DNA of 64,000 nucleotides. It comes from Dorea_D sp963559605 (GTDB lineage Bacteria > Bacillota > Clostridia > Lachnospirales > Lachnospiraceae). The number at the start of each line of letters is the position of its first letter. Positions within the stretch are counted from its first letter, which is position 1. The position numbers and the translations under genes were made by a program. The stretch spans positions 62,001 through 126,000 of the forward strand of contig CAUWLL010000001.1 in NCBI GenBank assembly GCA_963559605.1, given 5' to 3'. This document shows positions 8,537 to 15,218 of the stretch, piece by piece. The notes below the pieces were generated by a model. The model did no database searches, had not been told where the DNA came from, and saw only the letters and a list, made by a program, of their open reading frames with translations.

Positions 8537-9076
8537 CTAGAATCTAGATCTCATAGATGACGCGTCAAATGAAGTGTTTAAAAGATCCTGCAGATCACCG
8601 GAAATATCCACATTCGTCGGTGTTACAAGGAATATGTAATTGGAAATCTTCTGAAGATTTCCGCTGATCGCAAAAGTTGCACCTGAGGTAAAATCAATGA
8701 TCCTCTGTGCGATCTCAAGATCCAGACCTTCCAGATTTAAAATAACGGTCCTTCCACTGAGAAGAGTCTCTGTAATCTCTCTTGCATCCTCCACAGAATT
8801 TGGTTTGATGACACATACTTCCATGCTTACGTTGCCTCTTCTTGCAGGCTGACGCATCGGAGTTACTTTATTATTTGCACGGGAAGATCTAGACGGCGCT
8901 TCAAAGTCGTCATAATCCTCCTCTTCCAGCTCGTAATTCTTCTCGCGTTTGAAGAAGCTCTTCTTTGCCGGTTTTTCCTCGTAATCGTCCTCGTAATCAT
9001 CATCAAAGAAATCGTCATCGTAATCGTCGTCATCGCTCAACTTCATGATGTCTAAAAACTTATCTAATACTCCCAT
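8537..9076 (-). CDS. sepF: Cell division protein SepF
   Basis: 179 residues. The C-terminal SepF/DUF552 domain (about 90-170) includes ILNLEGLDLEIAQRIIDF and GATFAISG. SepF polymerises into rings, bundles FtsZ filaments and tethers them to the membrane. The N-terminal membrane-binding helix (MGVLDKFLDIMKL) is followed by an unusually acidic Asp/Tyr/Glu tract (about 15-37) and a charged linker. It lies between the YggS-like gene and ylmH as in Firmicutes division clusters, though ftsZ itself is not in the window. Confidence 0.94.
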   Translation of the reverse strand: MGVLDKFLDIMKLSDDDDYDDDFFDDDYEDDYEEKPAKKSFFKREKNYELEEEDYDDFEAPSRSSRANNKVTPMRQPARRGNVSMEVCVIKPNSVEDAREITETLLSGRTVILNLEGLDLEIAQRIIDFTSGATFAISGNLQKISNYIFLVTPTNVDISGDLQDLLNTSFDASSMRSRF

Positions 9077-9097
9077 TTATATTTCTCCTATCTTACG

Positions 9098-9793
9098 TTA
9101 AACTCGAGCATAATCCCGCTCGCCGAATATACCTGTTCCAACGCGAACCATTGTTGCTCCTTCTTCTATGGCTACCTGATAATCTCCGGTCATTCCCATA
9201 GAAAGTACACCCACATTACTATTATCAACGTTTTTGTTGTCAATGTCAACAGATAATTTTCTTAATGACCGGAAAATCGTTCTGTTCAACTCAGGATTTT
9301 CCACAAAAGGTGCGATCGTCATAAGTCCTTTTACCCGAATATGAGGAAATTCTGCAATTTTATCCACAAATTCTTCCAGTTCTTCCGGCATTAGTCCAAA
9401 TTTGCTTTCTTCTCTTGCCACATTGACTTCGAGCAGGATATTCGCCGTAATTCCCCGCTTTGCAGCTTCTTTTTCAATCGTTTCCGCCAGACGTACAGAA
9501 TCCACCGAATGAATGAGGGCTACCTTATCGATAATATATTTTACCTTGTTTCGCTGAAGATGCCCGATCATATGCCACTGAATGTCCTTCGGGAGCGCTT
9601 CATATTTGTCCACAAGCTCCTGGACTTTATTCTCTCCGAAAACACGCACTCCGAGATCATATGCCTCTTTGAGGGTTTCCACCGGCTTTGTCTTACTGAC
9701 TGCGATCAAAGTTACATCCTCCCGGTTTCTTCCGCTTCTTTTGCATGCAGACCGGATATTTTCTTCTACTGCCTTTAGATTTTCTTTTAACAT
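9098..9793 (-). CDS. yggS: YggS/PLPBP-family pyridoxal phosphate homeostasis protein
   Basis: About 231 residues forming a single-domain PLP-binding TIM barrel. The PLP lysine is K34 in AVSKTKP. Further family marks are FGENKVQELVDK, WHMIGHLQRNK and SMGMTGDY. The family binds PLP, balances vitamin B6 and amino acid pools, and has no known catalytic reaction. A GTG three codons upstream is in frame, but the ATG at 9793 has GGAG eight bases away. It is the usual partner of sepF/ylmH in Gram-positive genomes. Confidence 0.93.
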   Translation of the reverse strand: MLKENLKAVEENIRSACKRSGRNREDVTLIAVSKTKPVETLKEAYDLGVRVFGENKVQELVDKYEALPKDIQWHMIGHLQRNKVKYIIDKVALIHSVDSVRLAETIEKEAAKRGITANILLEVNVAREESKFGLMPEELEEFVDKIAEFPHIRVKGLMTIAPFVENPELNRTIFRSLRKLSVDIDNKNVDNSNVGVLSMGMTGDYQVAIEEGATMVRVGTGIFGERDYARV

Positions 9794-9811
9794 AAATTCC
9801 ACTCCTGTATC

Positions 9812-11191
9812 TTAATCAAATACGACGTCATTTTCACGAACAGTACTACCGTCCAAAGCAATGTGGTCGTAATTCGACAGTCCGTAATCGTTGCCTGATT
9901 CTATCACATAATACTCCTCGCTTTCACAGAGGATTTCAATCTGCTTAAACACAGCATACCCTTTGTTGATATTATAGACTCCTTTGAGGCTCTTCGTCTC
10001 TTTTAAGTCGTAGGTTTCGGCGGAATCTGTCTTAATAAGCGTCTTAGAATCTTCAAAGACATTGGGATCTAAGTAAACCTGCCCGGTTTCGTTATCTCTG
10101 TAGTAGACGTATACTTCTTTAAACCTTGCATCGTCAGAACCGTCTTTTAAAAGTACGCCTGTTGTCTTACTGTTGCCGCCCTGCGTCAGATACTCCTCCG
10201 GAACTACGTAAAAGTCTTTTTTTACAACCGAGGACTTTGGAATCTTCAGACCGGACTCGTCTTCCAGGACCAGCTCAATATCGAGATAACGTTCTTTCGC
10301 ATAACGGATCATTCCGCTCTGGAAGGTCAGGAAACCAAGGTTTGCATTGGGCGTATGATAGATTTCAAATTTTGCCGTTGCTGTCTCATTGTCTTTGGCG
10401 AACCTTACTTTTACCCGTTTCGTATCCGCCATTTCCTTTGCTGTCTCATCGCTTAATGCGATCACCACTGTCCAGGTGTCGTCTTTGATCAGCTTATATA
10501 CGGGTTCGTCTTTTTTCACCTGCATATTGTTCTGCATGTCTACTCGCGCATAGTTATCTTTCGAAAGCATCTTCTCGGTCACTTTACTGATGTCCGTATC
10601 CTCATAACCGTCCACAGAGTAGACGATCACGCCGTCGGACGTTCCTTTATAGACGTTTAATCCCTCCCCTTCCGACTCCAACATATCTGTAAGCTGTGTC
10701 TGCCGGTTTTTGCTGGATCTGCTCTCCAGCACAGAAAGAATGTTTTCTTTTAACGTGTAAATATCCTGAAATTCTTCTTCTTTAAAATTCTCGCTGAAAG
10801 ATTGCGCCCGGAGTAGGAGCATTTTTTGTTCATCTGTGGAAAGCTCTTCGGATTTCTCATCACTTTGCTCTTTAAAATTCAGCTTCTGTTCGGAAATCGT
10901 ATAAACATTTGTCTTAGCGCCTACTTTGTCACCCTCCGGCACAAAATAATTCACATATCCGTCTTCCGCTGCGCGGACTACCTGTTCCTCCCGGACAACG
11001 AATCCGTTATACGCCCGGTCCTTTAAGATAGAGCCCTCACGCACTTCATAGGCAGATACATGCTCATTGGTCAGATACAACAGAATCAAAACAACAAGGT
11101 AGATAAATACTGCCCCGAATATAATAAGTCCGATATTCATCTGTGTTTTTTTTCGATATACCGCAATATTCGTTGGTTTTTTTCCTGCCAA
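9812..11191 (-). CDS. HlyD-like membrane-anchored adaptor protein in the sepF operon
   Basis: 459 residues: a short basic cytoplasmic tail, one membrane segment (about 19-41), and a long extracytoplasmic region with barrel-sandwich features (GYVNYFVPEGDKVG near 78-91), helical hairpins and beta strands. This matches HlyD/membrane-fusion-protein architecture. No ABC, MFS or RND partner is adjacent; the gene instead leads the yggS-sepF-ylmH-lspA-rluD operon. It begins with TTG at 11191 behind AGGAGG at seven bases. A role in envelope or division is inferred from position only. Confidence 0.72.
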   Translation of the reverse strand: MAGKKPTNIAVYRKKTQMNIGLIIFGAVFIYLVVLILLYLTNEHVSAYEVREGSILKDRAYNGFVVREEQVVRAAEDGYVNYFVPEGDKVGAKTNVYTISEQKLNFKEQSDEKSEELSTDEQKMLLLRAQSFSENFKEEEFQDIYTLKENILSVLESRSSKNRQTQLTDMLESEGEGLNVYKGTSDGVIVYSVDGYEDTDISKVTEKMLSKDNYARVDMQNNMQVKKDEPVYKLIKDDTWTVVIALSDETAKEMADTKRVKVRFAKDNETATAKFEIYHTPNANLGFLTFQSGMIRYAKERYLDIELVLEDESGLKIPKSSVVKKDFYVVPEEYLTQGGNSKTTGVLLKDGSDDARFKEVYVYYRDNETGQVYLDPNVFEDSKTLIKTDSAETYDLKETKSLKGVYNINKGYAVFKQIEILCESEEYYVIESGNDYGLSNYDHIALDGSTVRENDVVFD

Positions 11192-11321
11192 AAGTAAGCC
11201 TCCTGTTCTGCATCAACCTGTATTTTATGGTAACAGTTTCTTATAAATTTTGCAAATCGTCCGAATAGAAATCCTCCATGCAGGTCATACTAGGACTAGC
11301 ACGAAAAGGAGGATTTGAGAA

Positions 11322-11534
11322 ATGAAATGGTTTGACAATACCGCTCTTACAATTGTGATCATCGGTGCTATTAACTGGCTGCTGGTGGGTATCTTCCGTT
11401 TTGATCTGGTAGCCCTTTTATTCGGTAACCTTTCCTGGTTGTCCCGCATAGTATATACGTTAGTAGGCTTATGTGGTCTCTATCTGATCAGTCTCTATGG
11501 GAGAATCGGAACCACATCCGACATACCTTCCTAA
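11322..11534 (+). CDS. DUF378 small membrane protein
   Basis: 70 residues with two membrane segments, matching the DUF378 (YuzA-like) family: a hydrophobic hairpin with INWLLVGIFRFDLVALLFG and a second segment ending in LYLISLYGR. AAGGAGG precedes the ATG. It is one of only three plus-strand genes and is transcribed divergently from the HlyD-like gene. The function of the family is not known. Confidence 0.85.
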   Translation: MKWFDNTALTIVIIGAINWLLVGIFRFDLVALLFGNLSWLSRIVYTLVGLCGLYLISLYGRIGTTSDIPS

Positions 11535-11553
11535 TTGCCTGTATCATGAACAA

Positions 11554-11585
11554 AAGGGGTATCCTGTCACATAAGGATGCCCCTT
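11554..11585. terminator. Terminator between DUF378 gene and dacA-like gene
   Basis: AAGGGG-T-ATCC pairs with GGAT-G-CCCCTT around a 10-base loop, giving an 11-pair stem with one wobble pair. A T-run follows on the minus strand and weaker T-rich sequence on the plus strand, so it can serve both converging genes. Confidence 0.7.
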
Positions 11586-11591
11586 ATTATC

Positions 11592-12632
11592 TTATTCAGA
11601 CACGTTTATCCCGTTGATCAAAGCGGTCATATCCGTATACAGAATATCCTTTGTTTCTGCGCCCATAACAACAGAAATAAAAGGTCTTCCATCTTTTGCC
11701 TGATTTAAAAGGACCAGACAGTTTCCGGCTTTCTTTGTCGTTCCGGTCTTTCCTCCGACTATATCTGCCGCTTTCGGAAGCTTTGCCTGACCATGTGCAT
11801 AATAATGGCTCGGCTCCCATTTCAGCGACCGCTTTGTGCCGTCTGCGCCTGTAATTTCGGCAATATAAGAATCCGCACTGATAATCTTTACAAATTCCTC
11901 ATGTTTGATACATTCGTTAAAGATCAAATAGATGTCATATGCCGTCGTATAGTGGTCGTCATCATGCAGTCCGCTTGGATTTGTAAAATGAGTATTGGTC
12001 GCCATCAACTCCGCGGCTCTTTCATTCATCATTTTTGCAAAGTCTTCCAGACTTCCCGCCACATGATATGCGATAGCTTCCGCACAGTCATTGCCGGACT
12101 GCAAAAGTAAACCGTATATTAACGCTTCCAGCGTAAGCTTGTCACCCTTTTTAATCTTGGCAACAGACTCATCCGGCGCAAAGTCCTCTGCTCCTACTTC
12201 CGTAGTCACCTCTTCGGATAAATCTGCATGTTCCATTGCCACAAGCGCCGTCAGGATCTTCGTGACGCTGGCAGGGTACAGTTCCTCATGCACGTTAAAT
12301 GCGAACTGTGTATTTGCACCGTCCACATCAAACAACGCTGCCGACGTAAGCGCCGACGTATCCGGTCCTGCGGAATGCTCCACATCCTCGGATACCACGC
12401 ACAAATCCTCTGCAAATAATTTTCCTTTGTAAACAGAGGCATTATAATGTTCTGCCTCATATTTTGCCGCCAGCGTTTTACCGCCGACAAGCATATGGAT
12501 AAATAAATATCCCGCTCCGCCGATCATCAGAAACAGAATCAAGAGCATCGTACGTAAAATCCGTTTCTGTCTCCTTCTTCGGGCGCGCAGTCTTTTTCTT
12601 CGGTTATTATCGGTACATCTCACGCCAATCAA
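11592..12632 (-). CDS. D-alanyl-D-alanine carboxypeptidase (DacA/PBP5-like)
   Basis: About 346 residues: a very basic cytoplasmic N-terminus (RRKRLRARRRRQKR), one membrane anchor, then a penicillin-binding carboxypeptidase domain. All three active-site motifs are present: SVTK (Ser about 122), SGN (about 179) and KTG (about 295). It trims the terminal D-Ala from peptidoglycan stem peptides outside the cell. No ATG fits. TTG at 12632 has GAGGAG three bases away, GTG at 12623 has it twelve bases away, and the longest frame begins at another TTG at 12677. The start lies inside the end of mgsA in any case. Gene order rodA-mgsA-dacA ties it to wall growth. Confidence 0.88.
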   Translation of the reverse strand: MIGVRCTDNNRRKRLRARRRRQKRILRTMLLILFLMIGGAGYLFIHMLVGGKTLAAKYEAEHYNASVYKGKLFAEDLCVVSEDVEHSAGPDTSALTSAALFDVDGANTQFAFNVHEELYPASVTKILTALVAMEHADLSEEVTTEVGAEDFAPDESVAKIKKGDKLTLEALIYGLLLQSGNDCAEAIAYHVAGSLEDFAKMMNERAAELMATNTHFTNPSGLHDDDHYTTAYDIYLIFNECIKHEEFVKIISADSYIAEITGADGTKRSLKWEPSHYYAHGQAKLPKAADIVGGKTGTTKKAGNCLVLLNQAKDGRPFISVVMGAETKDILYTDMTALINGINVSE

Positions 12633-13002
12633 GATCTCCTCTGTCAATTGATAAAATAATAAGTTCTGCCGTGGCAAGATTTGTTGCCATCGGAATATTG
12701 TATGAGTCGCAAAGCCGGATCACATCATTGACATCCGGTTCGTTCGGCTTTGGTTTAAACGGCTCCCTCAAAAAAATCAGGGCGTCAATATCATTCTGCG
12801 CGATCTGTGCTCCCAACTGCTGCTGTCCGCCCAACGGTCCTGCAAGATATTTATGAATGTTTAGATTCGTCACCTCTTCGATCAGCCTTCCTGTCGTTCC
12901 GGTGGCAAACAGATTATGCCTGCTCAAAATGCCGCGGTACGCAATACAGAAATTTTGCATCAGAGTTTTCTTGGAATCATGCGCGATCAACCCTATATTC
13001 AT
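12607..13002 (-). CDS. mgsA: Methylglyoxal synthase homologue with altered active site
   Basis: 131 residues with the MgsA fold markers: LIAHDSKK at the N-terminus, ATGTTGRLI and AGPLGG. In characterised enzymes (for example E. coli) the next residue is Asp71, the proposed catalytic base, in GGDQQ. Here the codon is CAG, giving GGQQQ (Gln60). The residue matching His98 is Asn87 in NEPDV, and the residue matching Asp91 is Glu80; the later Asp is kept. Conversion of dihydroxyacetone phosphate to methylglyoxal is therefore doubtful. The ATG at 13002 has GGAG eight bases upstream. The gene sits between rodA and the carboxypeptidase, a position known in related clostridia. Confidence 0.85.
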   Translation of the reverse strand: MNIGLIAHDSKKTLMQNFCIAYRGILSRHNLFATGTTGRLIEEVTNLNIHKYLAGPLGGQQQLGAQIAQNDIDALIFLREPFKPKPNEPDVNDVIRLCDSYNIPMATNLATAELIILSIDRGDLDWREMYR

Positions 13003-13014
13003 TGTTCTCACTCC

Positions 13015-14145
13015 TTATTGATATTTTTTCGGTTGTAATCCGACGTTTAATACAAATCCCATGCCGATATACAGACTGACTAATGACGAAAGCCCATAGC
13101 TGACAAATGGCAGCGGCACTCCGGTATTCGGAATAAGACCTGTAGCAACTCCGATATTGATAAAACTTTGGACTCCTACGAGTCCTCCCACCCCGCAGGC
13201 GATGATCCTCCCCGACAGGTTCTGGGCTCGTATTCCGATTAATATACATTGTATCACAATCATCAAGATTAGCGCAATAACTATACAGCTTCCGATAAAT
13301 CCCAGTTCTTCGCCGATAATGGCAAAGATAAAATCTGTCTGCGGCTCCAGAATAAAATTACCGTTTTTCACAGAAGTTGTCGTATTATTGTTCAACCCTT
13401 TTCCGGTAAGCTGCCCGGAGCCGATTGCCATAACAGAGTTATTCTGCTGATATGCCGTATCATCGGCGTATTTTTCCGGTTCCAGAAACGCAAGGATACG
13501 TCTTTGCTGATAATCTTCCAGAAACGGCTGATTCGGCTGCACCGCAATACTTAAAAAGATAATAACGGTAGGGACCAAAATCAGTAAAACCGTACCGATA
13601 AACCGATAGCTTAACCCTGCAAGGTAGATCAAAAGACATAATACCAATGCAGTACAGATGGTGGTGGAAAGATTCGGTTCCTTCAGGATAAGTCCCAGCG
13701 GAACCGCACATAAAACGGCATATTTCAGAAGCATTCTCTTTTCATGGATCTCCTGCTCATGCTCCATTAAAAATCTCGCAAAGAATAAAATCAAAAGGAT
13801 CTTTGCAAACTCCGAAGGCTGAATGGTTATAAAGCCAAGATTGATCCATCTTGTAGCTCCGTTTACTTCCTCTCCGATCACCAGAACCAGTCCCAGTCCT
13901 CCCACTGCCACTGCATACAGAAACCAGTAGAAATCCAGCACCCATGCGTAATCAATGACAGAGACGATAAGCATGGCGATCAGTCCGATGATAACTCCGA
14001 AGATCTGTTTGCCCTGATAGATCTCTTTTGCGCTTCCCACTACAAAAATACCCAGAACGGATAAACTAAAGATCAGCGCTATCAATGTGAAATTATAATC
14101 TCTTAACCGATACAGTTTTGTAAATCTTAATTTTGGTAATCTCAC
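13015..14145 (-). CDS. rodA: SEDS-family peptidoglycan glycosyltransferase RodA
   Basis: 376 residues with about ten membrane segments and SEDS signatures (QPSEFAKI near 113 and the C-terminal PLPFVSYGLSSL). RodA polymerises lipid II into glycan strands of the lateral wall, working with the class B PBP encoded upstream. It starts with GTG at 14145, with GGGAG seven bases before it; this GTGA overlaps the minE stop codon by 4 bp, a sign of coupling. Position in the mre/min operon supports RodA rather than FtsW or SpoVE. Confidence 0.92.
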   Translation of the reverse strand: MRLPKLRFTKLYRLRDYNFTLIALIFSLSVLGIFVVGSAKEIYQGKQIFGVIIGLIAMLIVSVIDYAWVLDFYWFLYAVAVGGLGLVLVIGEEVNGATRWINLGFITIQPSEFAKILLILFFARFLMEHEQEIHEKRMLLKYAVLCAVPLGLILKEPNLSTTICTALVLCLLIYLAGLSYRFIGTVLLILVPTVIIFLSIAVQPNQPFLEDYQQRRILAFLEPEKYADDTAYQQNNSVMAIGSGQLTGKGLNNNTTTSVKNGNFILEPQTDFIFAIIGEELGFIGSCIVIALILMIVIQCILIGIRAQNLSGRIIACGVGGLVGVQSFINIGVATGLIPNTGVPLPFVSYGLSSLVSLYIGMGFVLNVGLQPKKYQ

Positions 14146-14354
14146 GCTTCTTCTCCCGAAAAACTAATTTGTATGTGTGTTCTTTCAATTTCTACATTGA
14201 AATTATCTTCTGTGATTTCCATATACTTGGAAAGCGTTTCAAACAATTCCCTGCATATATTCTCATAGGAATCCGGCAGACATTGTACACGGTCACTGGT
14301 AACAAGCGCTTTTAGCCGGTTTTTTGCTACTGAAACAGAAGATTTTTTAAGCAT
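14142..14354 (-). CDS. minE: Cell division topological specificity factor MinE
   Basis: 70 residues, somewhat shorter than E. coli MinE (88). The N-terminal anti-MinCD segment is recognisable (SVAKNRLKALVTSDR) and is followed by the dimerisation domain ending in EIERTHIQISF. MinE stimulates the ATPase of MinD and drives its oscillation or relocation. The frame is open for 36 further codons upstream but these overlap minD; the ATG at 14354 with AGGGAGG nearby is the real start. Confidence 0.93.
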   Translation of the reverse strand: MLKKSSVSVAKNRLKALVTSDRVQCLPDSYENICRELFETLSKYMEITEDNFNVEIERTHIQISFSGEEA

Positions 14355-14365
14355 GTTTTCCCTCC

Positions 14366-15157
14366 TTACCCTCTGTGAAAGAGTCCGGAAAGTTTGGAAA
14401 ACAAGCCGGAATCTGAATTTAAGTCCATGAACGGAACCTCTTCGCCGGTGATCCGTCTGCAAATATTGGCATATGCTTTTCCTGCCCGGGAATCAATTCC
14501 GATCACCGGTTCTCCCTGGTTCGTGCCGATGACAACGTGCTCGTCGTCCGGGATCACACCTACCAGAGGAATCGCAAGGATTTCCGTAACATCTTCCACC
14601 GACATCATATCTCCTCGTTTCACCATATCCATGCGGATACGGTTAATGAGTAATTCACTCTGCCTTAAGCCGCTTTTTTCCAAAAGGCCGATGATCCGGT
14701 CTGCGTCCCGGATGGCAGATACCTCCGGTGTTGTAACAATGATCGCACGGTCTGCCCCGGCAATGGCATTTTGAAATCCCTGTTCGATCCCGGCAGGGCA
14801 ATCCAGAAGTATGTAGTCAAATTCTTCCTTTAGTTCCATGGTCAGCTTTTTCATCTGCCCCGGAGAAATCGCCGATTTATCCTTTGTCTGTGCAGACGGA
14901 AGCAGATAGAGATTCTCGTATCTCTTATCCCGGATCAGCGCCTGTTTCAGGCGGCACGTTCCCTCGATCACATCTACCAGATTGTAGACAATGAGGTTTT
15001 CGAGTCCCATTACAACATCCAGATTACGAAGCCCCAGGTCCGTATCTATCACAACGACCTTTTTGCCGATCTGTGACAGACCCGCCCCGATATTTGCTGT
15101 CGTGGTTGTCTTTCCAACCCCGCCTTTTCCTGATGTAATTACAATCACTTCACCCAT
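14366..15157 (-). CDS. minD: Septum site-determining ATPase MinD
   Basis: 263 residues. The deviant Walker A motif GKGGVGKT is at 10-17, followed by VVVIDTDLGLRNLD and the DCPAG switch region. The C-terminus ends in an amphipathic helix (LFSKLSGLFHRG) of the membrane-targeting type. MinD binds the membrane with ATP and normally recruits MinC. No minC lies between pbp2 and minD, where it is often found. An in-frame upstream extension is non-homologous; the ATG at 15157 has AGGAGG nine bases away. Confidence 0.95.
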   Translation of the reverse strand: MGEVIVITSGKGGVGKTTTTANIGAGLSQIGKKVVVIDTDLGLRNLDVVMGLENLIVYNLVDVIEGTCRLKQALIRDKRYENLYLLPSAQTKDKSAISPGQMKKLTMELKEEFDYILLDCPAGIEQGFQNAIAGADRAIIVTTPEVSAIRDADRIIGLLEKSGLRQSELLINRIRMDMVKRGDMMSVEDVTEILAIPLVGVIPDDEHVVIGTNQGEPVIGIDSRAGKAYANICRRITGEEVPFMDLNSDSGLFSKLSGLFHRG

Positions 15158-15218
15158 GAATAACATCCTCCTATCACTGGTCTTGCATTTTGCGGTTCTC
15201 TTTTGTACTTTTTTCTCT

